DNA from: Phragmites australis
Lineage: Eukaryota > Streptophyta > Magnoliopsida > Poales > Poaceae
Reading direction: 5' to 3'
Length of the DNA stretch: 64,000 nt
Assembly: GCF_958298935.1 (NCBI RefSeq)
Contig: NC_084942.1
Span: forward strand, 5,215,501 to 5,279,500
In this document: piece by piece, positions 10,036 to 20,933 of the stretch
Position numbering within the stretch: the stretch's first letter is position 1
How the letters are laid out: the number at the start of each line of letters is the position of its first letter
Position numbers and translations under genes: made by a program
The notes under the pieces: model-generated
Seen by the model: only the letters and a program-made list of their open reading frames with translations
The model's database searches: none
What the model was told of the DNA's origin: nothing

Positions 10036-11850
10036 ATGCCGAGGGCAGGAGGCAGCCATCGTGACAAGGGACCCGACAGCATACTGCCGGAGTCGAGAAT
10101 TGTCAACGAAGAGGGGTTGGACAAGGTCCGCAAGTTGATGGTGCCCGAGGGCCAGCGGGAGGCCTCGGTGGTGAGGCCGGTGAGCTTCCCGCCCATCACG
10201 GACCGGCCGGAGCGCATCGTTATCTTCGTCTCCTTCGTGGCGGCTGGACTGGTGCCGCCATTCTCGACATTCTTCCTCCAGATCCTCGACACGTTCGGGA
10301 TTCAACTGGCGCACCTCAGCCCAAACTCGGTGGTCATCTTGGCGATCTTCGCGCATTTCTATGAGATGTTCGTCGGAGTGCCATCGTCGGTGGCGCTGTT
10401 CCGCCACTTCTTCATGTTGCGGTCGGCCGAGAAGAAGAGCGGCTCCTCCACCGCGGACGTCCCCGGCTGCTGCAACTTCCGGCTGCGGGACGGCTTGGCG
10501 GAGCTGTACATCCCCCAATTGCTGCGGAGCAAGTGGGATGACTAGCGGCGCGACTGGGTCTATGTCGATGTCAGCCCCCATGACCGCCTCATGTTGCCGG
10601 AGCTGGTGGCGGATCCCCAGAGGTCGATCTGGGAGGCAGCGCCGGCGGAGGACTAGCGGATGCGGCTAGTCCTGGACCGCATCGACTACATGCGCCAGGC
10701 AGAATTAACGTCGATGATGGTGATGGCAGACTACCTGCGCCGCCGCCTGGCACCTCTGCGGGAGCGGGTCCGCCCCAGCTGGATGTACACGTGCTCCCAG
10801 GACATCACCAGGACCCGGATCGGCGAGGACGGGGACCTGGATGAGGCGGCGCTGGCGGGCCTGCTGCGGGTGGTGACCGGCGTGGAAGACCATACCCGGG
10901 CGGTGCTTCCCCGGGAATAGCTGGTGCTCTGCGCCAACCCGAACCGGGTGGCGCTATAAGCGACGCTACCCGAGTTCGACGCCTAGGGTCTAGTCGACCG
11001 GCCAGGGCGCCGGAACCCTGGGACTATCCAGATTCCCGGGGTAGACGAGGCGACCGGCGGTGCGCCGAGGACCGACGGCGGGGACGCCGCAAGTGGCAGG
11101 CCGCAGGCAAGTGGCAGGCCGCGGGCGGTGACGGCTCAGGATGCTCGGGAGGAGCAGCTTACCCTGCGCGAGGAGGAGGCTGCCACAGTGTCGGCGGCCG
11201 TAGCTGCTCGGGAGGAGCAGACCGCCAAGTGGGAGGCCGAGCTGGCCGCCCGGGAGCATGCCCTTTGTGCCCTCGCCAAGCAGGTGAAGCGGGGCCAAGC
11301 CCCAGCGACCAGCAGCATCCCGACCAGCGTGGCAGAGGAGATTAGCCTCGAGGAGCGGCTGCAGATCGCGAAGGACGAGCTCGAGACTATTGTCACCGAG
11401 CGGGCCAACATCAAGCTGATGATGCGAGAAATTCTTCGGCAAGCACGGAGGTTCGTGAGGGTGGCCGGGCTCGGGCGAGTCAACATGGGCGAGAAGGGGA
11501 TGGATCGGGAGACCATCGGCCACATCGCCCACGGCTTCGAGGAGATTAGCCAGCGATTGAAGGTGCTTCCCCGGGCCGTGCAGGAGTTAGCCTCCCGGGA
11601 AGGGTGCGCTCTGGCCCAATCGGTGGCCGAGCACGTCCTGGCCTGTTACAGGAGCCGGGACCCCAACTTCTCGCTGGAGCCAGCCCGGCAAGGGGTGGTC
11701 GAGGCTGAGGAAGGGGCCGCCCGGGAGGCTGTCTGGGGCATCACCGCCGAGGTGGCGGCTTGCTTCACACGAGAGCCGCCGCCGGTACCGAGCAGTGGCA
11801 GCAGCAGCGAGGACTCCTCGCCGCCTCCAGAGCCCGCCGACCTAGATTAG
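10036..11850 (+). pseudogene. Antisense ORF, 'putative gypsy type transposon' family
   Basis: A single plus-strand frame of 605 codons runs against the retroelement genes. Residues about 60-140 (FSTFFLQILDTFGIQLAHLS, then PNSVVILAIFAHFYEMFVG) match the plant family annotated as 'putative gypsy type transposon' (Pfam Transposase_28). The C-terminal half is rich in Glu, Ala and Arg and probably forms a coiled coil (residues about 365-460), ending in a Ser/Pro tail. Five in-frame stops interrupt it: TAG at 10543, 10654, 10918 and 10984, and TAA at 10957. There are no frameshifts. A TATA box lies at 9873. The function of this family is unknown. The name does not show that it is a transposase. Confidence 0.82.
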
Positions 11851-13509
11851 GCTTTTGTTTTTTCTTTTTTGACTTGTTGTAAATATGGGAGTGATCCCTC
11901 TGAATAGCTCTCCTTTTTTGAATATAATTGAAGCCTTTTCTTGGGATCGCAACTCCAATGTTGTCTTGATGCTTGATGAAGTCTTTTCTCTTTTCACTTG
12001 ATGTTCCGAGGAGTACTTAGTCGGACCGAGCCCGACCTTCTCCCCCCCCCCCGAGAACGAAGTCGCCCCGACCACTCATCGTCCGAGTAGTGAGGCCTCT
12101 TCGTGCGTTCAGCCCCCGAGCCCTCGCGAATCCGCATCGACTAAGTCAAGAGACAAAGGCACAAACTTCCTTGCTCGGGAGATAGGTCGATCCAGCACGG
12201 AGCACGCCACGACCAGTGAACGCTTTCCCACTTTGCGACCACTCAAACAAGCAGACGGGAGACACGTGGGGGCGGAAACGCGACCAAGAGTCCCCACGGT
12301 TTGATGGTGCCCGGGCAAGGACGGACGGGACCGAGCACCGACAGCCCGCCCCCAGGGTCTAGGCTCCCGACTGCTCTTTGCTCAAGCGGTAGGATTACCC
12401 GAGAACCCCAGGGCCGAACACCACGACCACCATGAAGGACTTCGGTCAGATATTGCCGTTCGTACGGTACACCTTTCTATTGTCTGTTTTGTCATTCCGG
12501 AAAAAGCGAACACGTGGGCAGGGTTTTGTGCCCGAGGAGATCATCGTGCCGAACAGATTAGAATGCGAGGGCCCCAAGGACAGCTCGGGAACAATAGATT
12601 GCTGAATATGTAAGAATGTAAATTCGTATGACTTTAGCCACTCACCGGACAGCTGTCAGCCTTTCGGCCGACCGATCCAGGAGGGGTATGCGTTCCGAGC
12701 TCGGGGTGCCCGGGAACTTGGTTCCTTCGGTCGGAGCGCCCGAGCACTGGAAAACATGGGAGGGAGCCCGGGGCCAGGCGGTCCCGACCACTCATGCCCG
12801 AGCGGTAGGACTACCCGAGGACCCCCTAGGCTTGAGCAGCAGCCTGGGCACTGAGGCCCTCGCGGTCGAGCTGCTTTTATTCTCAGTTGTCGATCTGTAG
12901 CTTAAGAAAGTTGGAAAAGATTCTTTGCTTGGTGCGCTCTGTTAGTGCGGTACTCATTATAGCCTGCTCTCATTTTTGACCCGAGACCTCTCGAATACCT
13001 GGACCGGCGAAGTATACAGACAGAGGCATAACCCAGAGGTCCTATGGTTCGGTGGCGCCCGGGAAGGACTGACCAGACCGAGCACCGACAGCCCGCCCCT
13101 GGGGTCTAGGCTCCCAACCACTCTTTGCTCAAGCGGTAGGATTACCCGAGAACCCCAGAGGCTCGGTGATGCTCGGGGTACTGCCATGACACCGAACACC
13201 ATAGCCTACCACAACAGACTTAGGTCAACGGCAGCTGCCTGCGCGCAAACCGATCGGGATTTTTTTTATCAACGGGAAAAATGAGAGAGCATGTTTTTTT
13301 CGCACAATCGAGCATCTCACCAGACAGATTAAACATATGGATTCCAGAGAAAAAATAAAATTTGAAATAAGAATTGGACAATGATAATATATATTGACAA
13401 TTTTTGTACAAGACTCGGTGACTTACACGGTTAGTGGTAGCCCCCGGCCAACTTGGGCCGAGGGGGGGGTGCACCCCCGCCCAGGTTGGCCCGAGCACAA
13501 ACATGCCAC
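11851..13509. other. Tat element spacer with degenerate repeats
   Basis: Non-coding spacer between the antisense ORF and the integrase end. A block of about 80 bp containing GAGCACCGACAGCCCGCCCC and then GCTCAAGCGGTAGGATTACC occurs at about 12334-12415 and again at 13078-13158, with a weaker copy near 12795-12830. The CCGAGCAC motif of the LTR hairpins recurs here. TTGAATATAATTG and similar AT-rich sequence just after 11850 could be a 3' end for the antisense transcript. Confidence 0.55.
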
Positions 13510-15864
13510 CTATGGATAGAACTTGCGCAGATGCTTGATATTCCATGCGTTTGGGAGCGGCTGCCCATCCTCTGCAGCCAGCCGAAATGAGCATTCTCGC
13601 GGGACACCGATCAAGGTAAAGGGGCCTTCCCACATAGGGGACAGTTTATTCCTTCCTTCACGCGATTGGACGTGTCGGAGAACTAGATCCCCCACCTCGA
13701 GAGACCGGGCCCGGATGTGACGCTGATGATAGCGCCGTAGGCTTTGCTGGTATCGGGCTGCTCTGATGGCGGCACGCTGCCGGCGCTCTTCCAAGTAGTT
13801 GATGTCGTCGCGCCTTCGCTGCTTCTGTTCGCCTTCGGAGTAGGCATGCACCCGAGGGGAGCCAAGAGTGAGCTCGGAGGGAAGGACCGCCTCAGCGCCG
13901 TACACGAGGAAGAAAGGAGTTTCCCCGGTGGCGCGACTTGGCGTTGTCCGATTGGCCTATAGCACAGCAGGTAGCTCGTCGATCCACCCTTTCCCGTGCT
14001 TTGCGAGTACGTCGTAGGTCCGGGTTTTGAGCCCATTCAGTATCTCAGCATTGGCACACTCGACCTGCCCATTGCTCCGAGGATGAGCGACAGAGGCGAT
14101 GCAGAGCTTGATGTCGAGGTCCTCGCAGTAGTCCCCGAACAGGGCACTTGTGAACTGAGTGCCATTGTCGGTGATGATCCTGTTCGGGACGCCGAAGGAA
14201 CTTGTGATACCGCGGATGAACTGAAGCGCCGTGTTCTTGTTAACCTTGATGACTGGAACCGCCTCCGGCCACTTGGTGAACTTGTCGATGGCGACGTAGA
14301 GGTACTCATAGCCCCCGATTGCTTGGGGGAATGGGCCTAGGATGTCCAGCCCCCAGACCGCGAAGGGCCATGACAGGGGGATGGTGTGGAGAGCCTGAGC
14401 TGGCTGGTGAATCTGCTTTGCGTGGAACTGGCACGCCCTGCAGCGTTGAACCAAATCAGAAGCATCCTGGAGAGCTGTAGGCCAGTAGAAACCTTGCCGG
14501 AAGGCCTTCCCGACCAGCGTGAGGAACGATGCATGGCCACCGCACTCGCCCTCGTGGATCTCAGTGAGAAGCTCACCGCCTTCTGCCCGGGTGATGCATT
14601 TCAGGAGGACACCGTTCGTGCCGTGCCGGTAGAGACATCCGTCTACTATGGCATAGCGTTTGGACTGTCGTGCAATCCTCTCGGCAGAGGTATCATCCCC
14701 AGGAAGGAACTTTTCTTTCAAGTACCCTCGGATCTCGTCCATCCACGAGGTATCTTGAGAACCGCCGGCAAGCACAGCGCACTCACCGGGCGGCGGCACC
14801 CGGATGGGGCTCCCCACTGAGGGCGCCGCCTGGGTCCCCTCAACTAGGCTCGAGGGGTCCCCTTCATCCTGGTCGGCAGGCAGGACGGAAGGCCGTGTGA
14901 GCCTTTCTTCAAAGACTCCGGCAGGGACGCGCGCACGGGAAGAGGCCAGGCGAGAAAGGTCATCGGCCAGAGCGTTGTCGCGGCGAGATATATACTGCAG
15001 CTCTAGGCCGTCGAAGTGCCTCTCCAGCCTCCTGACTTCCGCCACGTACGCCGCCATTTGAGGATCCGTGCACTGGTACTCTTTCGACACCTGGTTGACC
15101 ACCAGCTGGGAGTCTCCCTTGACCAGGAGGCGACGAATCCCGAGGCCCATTGCGGCCCGGAGGCCGGCGACAAGGCCCTCATATTCCGCCATGTTATTGG
15201 TTGCTCGGAACTGCAGCTGCACGACGTACCAGAGTTCTTCACCCGTTGGGGAGGTGAGAACCACTCCGGCCCCCGAGCCTTTCAACGTGAGGGAACCGTC
15301 GAAGTGCATAATCCAGTACCCGGGCGCATCGTGCCCGGGATATGCGGAAATCTCTTCTTGGTCGATCTTAGGGACGGGCGTCCACTCTGCCACAAAGTCA
15401 GAGAGCACCTGGCTTTTGATCGCCTGGTGGCTGACAAAGTGCAGATCAAAATCCGCTAGCTCCACCGCCCACTTGATGATGCGCCCAGTGCCTTCTCGGT
15501 TCCGGAGGATTGGCCCCAGCGGATACGTGGTAACCACTGAGACCTTGTGCGCCTGAAAGTAGTGGTGCAACTTTCGGGAAGCGACGAGCACGGCATAGAG
15601 CAACTTCTGGGCTTGGGGATATCTTGTCTTGGTGTCTCGGAGGACTTCACTGACGAAGTACACCAGTCGCTGTACACGGCGGGCCCGAACTGCGGCTTCA
15701 CCCGAGGGCTTGTCACAGCCCCCGAGCTCAGTGGCGTGGTCGGGGCTGGCCGAGTACTCGGACTCGACTCCCTGGTCGGGAGGAGCCAAGTGCTCGGGCT
15801 CCGAAGTACACCAGTCGCTGTACATGGCGGGCCCGAACTGCGGCTTCACCCGAGGGCTTGTCAC
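13510..15864 (-). pseudogene. Tat RNase H C-terminus, archaeal-type RNase H and integrase
   Basis: One frame codes, in order, for the end of the Ty3 RNase H (residues about 65-165), an archaeal-type RNase H (about 180-310; [22 protein letters not shown] and NALADDLS supply a D-E-D-D set), and integrase (about 400 onward). The integrase has an HHCC finger (H-x-H region, CRACQFH), then Asp in [10 protein letters not shown], Asp in TDNGTQF and Glu in [10 protein letters not shown], so the catalytic triad looks intact. A TAG at 13957-13959 interrupts the frame before the C-terminal domain (13510-13905, ending NAWNIKHLRKFYP). The N-terminal edge is displaced by the 148-bp duplication at 15655-15950. 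Confidence 0.88.
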
Positions 15865-15950
15865 AGCCCCCGAGCTCAGTGGCGTGGTCAGGGCTGGCCG
15901 AGTACTCGGGCTCGACTTCCTGGTCGGGAGGAGCCAAGTGCTCGGGCTCG
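15655..15950. repeat. 148-bp tandem duplication in RNase H
   Basis: Two near-identical copies start at 15655 and 15803 (both begin GAAGTACACCAGTCGCTGTA). The spacing of 148 bp is not a multiple of three, so the duplication shifts the polyprotein frame inside the Ty3 RNase H. Confidence 0.88.
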
Positions 15951-16360
15951 ACTCCCTGCACGGGAGGAGCCTTGCGCTCGGGCTCGACTCCCTGCTCAGG
16001 AGCAGCCGGGTGAACTGGAGACTGCCCGGGGGCGGCTAGGAGCTGGGACCCAGCTCCTTGTCCCGAGCACTCATCACGCTCCACCATCAGTACCATGCTC
16101 ACAACCTGAGGAGTGGCCGAGACGTAGAGCAGTAGAGGCTCGCCCTCGGAGGGGGCCACCAGTACGAGCGGCGAGGTAAGATATTTCTTCAAATCGCGGA
16201 AGGCCTGCTCGGCCTCCGGCGTCCAGTCAAAATGACCGGTCTTCTTTAGAAGTTTGAAGAGGGGGAGTCCTCGCTCCCCAAGCTTGGAGATGAAGCGCCC
16301 GAGGGCCGCCATGCAGCCGGCGAGGCGATAAACTTCCTTGAGTCGAGCCGGGGGTCGCAT
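15728..16360 (-). pseudogene. Tat RNase H N-terminus with proline-rich insertion
   Basis: The N-terminal part (ALGRFISKLGERGLPLFKLL, then DWTPEAEQAF and LLYVSATPQVVSMVL) is the connection and start of a Ty3 RNase H. After residue about 95 comes a Pro/Glu-rich insertion of repeats such as [10 protein letters not shown], which related elements known to me do not carry at this point. The sequence then re-enters RNase H (HVQRLVYF) and runs into the duplicated segment, where the frame is lost. The ORF is in frame with the reverse transcriptase at 16361, separated by one TAG. Confidence 0.82.
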
Positions 16361-17083
16361 CTACTCGATGGCCCGGATCTTTTCTGGGTTGGCTTTGATT
16401 CCTCGGCTAGAGAGCAAGAAACCGAGGAGCTTGCCCGCAGGTATCCCGAAAACACACTTCTCGGGGTTGAGCTTCAAGCGGGTTGTGCGAAGACTGTTGA
16501 AAGTCTCAGCCAGATCTTCAAGCAGGGTGGCGCGGTCTCGGGATTTGACCACGAGATCATCGATGTAAGCCTCGACGTTGCGGCCAACTAGCAAATCAAG
16601 GGTAATGCGCACAACACGCTGGAAAGATGACCCAGCGTTGCGCAAACTAAATGGCATCGATACATAACAATAAGTCCCCACCGGAGTGGTAAAAGAATTT
16701 TTTTCTTCATCCTCTACGGCCATGCGAATTTGATGATAAGAGTTTGCATCTAGAAAACATAAAAGATCGCACCCCGCGGTTGCATCTACAATCTGATCTA
16801 TGCGGGGTAAAGGAAAAAGATCTTTTAGGCAAGCCTTGTTTAGGTCGGTGTAGTTGACGCACATGCGGAGCTTGCCGTTGGCCTTCGGGACGATGACTGG
16901 GTTTGCCAGCCACTCAGGGTGGAGGACTTCTTGGATGAAGCCGGAGTCAAGGAGCTTACTTACTTGCTCCCGGATGAACTCCTGGCGCTCGGGCGCCTGC
17001 CACCGGACTTTTTGCCTCACCGGCCGTGTGTCCGGGGGCACAGCCAGGTGGTGCTTGATCACCTCCCTAGGGATCGCAGGCAT
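16361..17083 (-). pseudogene. Tat reverse transcriptase
   Basis: The reverse transcriptase domain spans almost the whole ORF: IPREVIKHHLAVPPDTRPV at the start, RMCVNYTDLNKACLKDLFPL (palm and fingers), LDANSYHQIRM (a one-codon-shorter version of the usual LDAYSGYHQI), FSLRNAGSSFQR, and the catalytic YIDDLVVKS near residue 150. It ends NPEKIRAIE before a TAG (16361-16363). Upstream, TAG codons at 17093-17095 and 17147-17149 separate it from the protease in the same frame. The catalytic motif is intact but the polyprotein cannot be read through. Confidence 0.9.
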
Positions 17084-17146
17084 ATCGGATGGCTACCATG
17101 CAAACACGTCGACGTTAGCTCGGAGGAAGGCGACGAGCGCGCTTTC

Positions 17147-18241
17147 CTATTTGCTGCCCAGGTCACCGCCGATTCGGACGACCTGGGAAGCGTCTTCGCC
17201 CACCACGACCTCCTTCGTGGGAATAGAGGCATCGGCAGCGAGTCGGGGTTTGGATGAAGAGGGTTCCGGGCCCCTTGGGTAACCCTCGACCTCGGCCCGA
17301 GCTGAGACCAAGGCCGAGTATAACTGCTCGGCGCAGGAGACGGCGCTGCCGATCTCGGCGGACACGGAGATGGGGCCCCCAGGGCCCGGCATCTTCACTG
17401 TGAGGTACGCGTAGTGGGTGACCACCATGAACCGAGCGAGCGCCAGGCGCCCGAGGATGGCGTTGTAGGGGAGGGGAAGTTCCACGACATCAAAGATGAA
17501 GTTCTCCGTCCGGAAATTATCCCGGCTCCCGAATGTTACGGGCAGCTCGACCTGCCCGAGGGGCAGGGAGTGCCTGGGCGTCACCCTGTAGAAGGGGAGA
17601 GATGGCTTTAGGCGCCTGGAAGGCACCTGCAGCTTCTCGAAGGCCTCCCGGGAAAGGAGGTTCAGGCCTGCACTCCCGTCGATCAGCACTCTGCTGACCT
17701 TTATGTTGCAGATGGTGGGGGACACTACCAGGGGTAGTCGCCCCATGCCTGCAGTACTTGCAGGGTGGTCGGCCAGGCTGAACGTGATCGGGGAGTTCAA
17801 CCACTTCAGGGGCCTTGCGGCCTCAATGCTCGGGGTCACCGAGCACACCTCACGCCGCATGGTCTTGACGCTGCGGCGGGAGGAGGGTGTGTACGTGCCT
17901 CCGTCGTTCAAGGCGACGGTGTGCTCAGGCTCCTGGAAGCCGAGCTCTTGGTTGTCGGGGGCGGCTCTGTCGTCGCCGCCCCTGCGGGGCTCCTCGCGAT
18001 CCCTCTGGCGCTGCTCGATGAGACCTTTGACCGTGCGGCACTCCGTGAAGTCATGCCACTCGGTCTGGTGGATCTGGCACCACTTCCCCGGCTCGGGCCT
18101 CGCAGGAGTGGGGGCCCTTGCGGGAGCAGAAGCCATCGAAGGGGCTCGGACCGGAGCCCTTGCGGGTGTGGGCCTTCTGTGGGCGGCCGCCTGGCGTTCA
18201 GGCTCCTGGGCTGGCCCAGGGGCAGGGCCCTGGGCCGGCAC
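17147..18241 (-). pseudogene. Tat gag C-terminus and retropepsin
   Basis: The N-terminal third is Pro/Ala-rich with a WCQIHQTEWHDFTEC block, which resembles the gag C-terminal metal-binding region of Tat elements. The protease follows: VLIDGSAGLNLLSREAFEKL (residues about 190-210; the active triad reads D-G-S, as usual in this lineage), later NAILGRLALARF near 270. The ORF ends at TAG 17147-17149 and is in frame with the reverse transcriptase. Its frame differs from the gag ORF at 18738-19616, so at least one frameshift lies between them. Confidence 0.82.
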
Positions 18242-18326
18242 GACAGGGACTGCCTCGCGCCTTCTTTTCTTTTTCTTTTCCCGCCTGTTAGAGTGGGAAG
18301 GACCTGGTTGATCGGCGGCGGGATGC

Positions 18327-19616
18327 TCAGGGCGCGGAACATGCTACGCCCGAGCCTCTACCGCTTTGGCGCACTTGTCGGCCAACGCGAAGAGTTCCAC
18401 GGTGGTTTCGAATTCGTGCATGCCCAGCTTCTCGAGCATCCTCTCGTCGCGGACACCCTGCAAGAACGCGACAATGATAGCGTGAAGGGGTTATCCGCGG
18501 GATGGTGTTGTGGACCTGGCTCAAGCGCTGTATGAAGCACCGCAGCGTCTCTCCCTCCTGCTGTTTGACGGCATGGAGGTCGCACTCCAGGCCGGGGCGT
18601 GTGAATGTGCCCTGAAGTTTGCCACAAACTGGTGGCAGTGGTCATCCCATGAGCCGATGGATCATAGGGGTAAGTTCATAAGCCAAGAGCGGGCAGAGCC
18701 CCTCGGGGCAACATGGAAATAATTGTCCATCACCTTTTCACTGTCGCCAGCCGCTTGGACAGCGGTGGTGTAGATTTGGAGGAACTCGACGGGGTCGATG
18801 GACCCGTCGTACTTCTCCGGCAGTTTTGGCCGGAACTTGGTGGGCGCAGCCTGTGCCATACCCTGTTGCGCGGGCAACGCCCTTGGGCGGTGAACGCCGG
18901 CGAGCCAGGGAGCCCCGGCGGTCATGGGTCAGCATGGAGGAGGCATGGTCCTCAGCCTCGGCCTCATGCCGGGACTCCTGTTGGCGCTCAAGGGTAACAC
19001 GCGCGTCTTCGACGGCCCTCTGCTCATTGAGGTGCAAGCGGAGGTCTTGAGCTCCGGTAGTGGCCAGGGGGGCGGCACTCCGCTTGGAGGCCCCCCGACC
19101 GGTTCGGCCGCCACCTGAGGATGGGCCGACCTTGGTTGCGCCGCGGTGGGAGGTAGCGCGAGAGCTCTTGGCCAGCACCTGATGGTGAGCCATGCCCACC
19201 AAGGCGGGCACCTCCTGGAGCCAGCGGCCTTCTGGGGTTTCCCCCGCCGCCGGGATAGGCGGATGCCTGAGGAGAGCTTGCGCCGCAAGCAGCGCACTCC
19301 CGGGACTGGCATCGCTGAAGGCGAGCTTGCGCCGCAATGACGCCCGGTGCTGTCCAGACGTGGACCTCGCGGTAGGAGTTTCTGCCGCTTGCTGTGGGTT
19401 AGGCGATACGCTAGCGACGGCGGCGGCAACCCTGCTGGGCCCAACGCCATGGTCCCCATGAGAGGGGAGCGCCGTGCGAGCGGATCGTGGCTGCTGCTGA
19501 GGAGTAGCAGCGACTGGGGCCTCCTGTGCGAGGGGCTTCATTTCCTCACTGGAGCTGGAGCCGGTGCGTTGGAGACGATGGCCACCTGCCATTTTTTCTG
19601 CAGGAAAAACAAACAA
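18327..19616 (-). pseudogene. Tat gag, frameshifted
   Basis: Gag probably starts at the Met of MAGGHRLQ near 19592, about 60 bp after the 5' LTR. Residues 1-230 are Ser/Ala/Arg-rich, with a charged helical stretch (HLNEQRAVEDARVTLERQQE). Near 18850 the conserved capsid-like block (KFRPKLPEKYDGSIDPVEFL and onward) moves to another frame, and near 18640-18660 the downstream block moves again. Several small indels are therefore present. Gag would form the particle shell of the element. It is not functional as it stands. Confidence 0.78.
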
Positions 19617-19638
19617 ATTCAGGGATGCAACCCCCCTA

Positions 19639-19650
19639 CCTGGCGCGCCA
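19639..19650 (-). other. Primer-binding site of Tat element
   Basis: On the minus strand TGGCGCGCCAGG begins two bases after the 5' LTR end (CCGACA). A TGG start is expected for pairing to a tRNA CCA tail. I do not assign the tRNA. Confidence 0.75.
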
Positions 19651-19883
19651 GCTGTCGGAGGGTGAACTCCTAAAACAGGGATCCGGAGGGACTCCCTTTG
19701 AGATTCGGTCGGGGGGATGATTCTGAATAAGAATGTTTGTCTATCCTAGAGCTTCGGGCTCCTTGTTCTTCGGTGACCTCAGCTTCTGTGCTTGTACTGA
19801 GTGTTCTTCGATCTTCGTCCAGCCTCGGATGTGTCTGGATTCGGGGTCTTCAGAGAGAGAGTCTTTCCGTGTCCGCGGCTCCT

Positions 19884-19891
19884 CTTAAATA
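19884..19891 (-). promoter_or_regulatory. TATA-like box in 5' LTR
   Basis: TATTTAAG on the minus strand, downstream of the hairpin array and about 230 bp before the LTR end. The same box occurs in the 3' LTR near 8560. Confidence 0.5.
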
Positions 19892-20384
19892 CTCGCTGGC
19901 GGTAGCGTGTCCCGAAAGGGAGGGCACGAGTTCCAAGGCACCATAAATGGAAAAGCAACCATTATGGGCTGCTGCGCGAAGTGACCGGGGGGGGGGGGTT
20001 GAAAACACACCCCCAGCCCGGTCTCGGTCGTCATGATGGCGTTCTGCAACGGGCACCACGAAGAGGGCCCATCGGGCAGCCACCGAACGGCCCGGCGTGC
20101 CTGCCCGGTCTTGTACGTCTGACACAGCAGGGCGGCATGCGGGGCACCTTGGGCCTCGCGATGCTATCTCGAGGTGCGCCGGATGACGCGGGATGGGACC
20201 CGTGCATTAAATGTCCCCACGTCCTCCTGCCAGAATATGGCAAGGATTGACACCGAGTGTGGCTGGAGCAGTTGGAAGTGACAGGCCACACGCCCTCATA
20301 AATGCGGTATCAGGCCTTTCACTGGCTGACACCTCACCGCTGGACCTCTGTGGGGGCCACCGGTGAAAGACTTCTTATGCCGTC

Positions 20385-20815
20385 GGGGAACCGAGTGCTC
20401 GGGGGTCACGGTTCACATCCCCGAGCACTCTCTTCCGGATATGCCCTTTCTTGGTCCTCGGGGAACCGAGTGCTCGGGGGCCACTATTCGCGGCTCCAAG
20501 CACTCTCTCCCGAACTGACTATTAAGGTCCTCGGGGAACCGAGTGCTCGGGAGCCGCTGTTCACGGCCCCGAGCACTCTCTCCCGGAACTAACTCCCTTG
20601 GGTCCTCGGGGTACTCGGATGCTCGGGGGCTGCTGTTCGCAGCCCCGAGCACACCCTTCCCGGTACTTGGCTTTTCTGGTCGTCAGGGGACTTGGGTGCT
20701 CGGGGGCCACTGTTCATGACCCCGAGCACTCTCTTCTCGGCACTTGGTCTTCGCAGATCATCGGGGAACTCGGGTACTCGGGGACCACTGTTCATGGCCC
20801 CGAGCACTCCCTCCC
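20385..20815. repeat. Tandem hairpin array in 5' LTR
   Basis: Six units of about 75 bp, one more than in the 3' LTR. The unit at 20696-20729 has a perfect stem of GTGCTCGGGG and CCCCGAGCAC. The array lies upstream of the TATA-like box, in U3. Confidence 0.85.
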
Positions 20816-20928
20816 AGGACTTAGTTTTCTCGTACCTCGCGGAGATGATCCCCGCAGGAGGGCACCACGTGGCAAACTGCTGACCTGGCCTCGGAACTCA
20901 GGGACCCCTGGTCCCTGATTCACCGACA

Positions 20929-20933
20929 ATACC
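20929..20933. repeat. Target site duplication, right
   Basis: ATACC directly follows CCGACA of the right LTR and matches 8320-8324. Confidence 0.92.

Larger units (their letters stand above)
8325..20928 (-). mobile_element. Complete Tat-lineage Ty3/gypsy retrotransposon
   Basis: This 12.6 kb element lies in minus orientation. Both LTRs (8325-9520 and 19653-20928) start TGTCGG and end CCGACA, and 5-bp duplications ATACC flank it. In minus-strand order it holds 5' LTR, primer site, gag, protease, reverse transcriptase, a Ty3 RNase H, a second (archaeal-type) RNase H, integrase, a repeat-rich spacer, an antisense ORF on the plus strand, and the 3' LTR. The second RNase H and the antisense ORF are hallmarks of the Tat/Retand lineage (Grande, RIRE2 and relatives). 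The coding region is broken by nonsense codons, a gag frameshift and a 148-bp duplication. It sits inside gag of the outer Ty3 element. Confidence 0.93.
19653..20928 (-). repeat. 5' LTR of Tat element
   Basis: 1276 bp, starting TGTCGG and ending CCGACA. U3 lies toward 20928 and carries six hairpin units (about 20385-20815). A TATTTAAG box on the minus strand at 19884-19891 fits the core promoter. R and U5 then run to 19653. It is longer than the 3' LTR mainly by one extra repeat unit. Confidence 0.92.
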
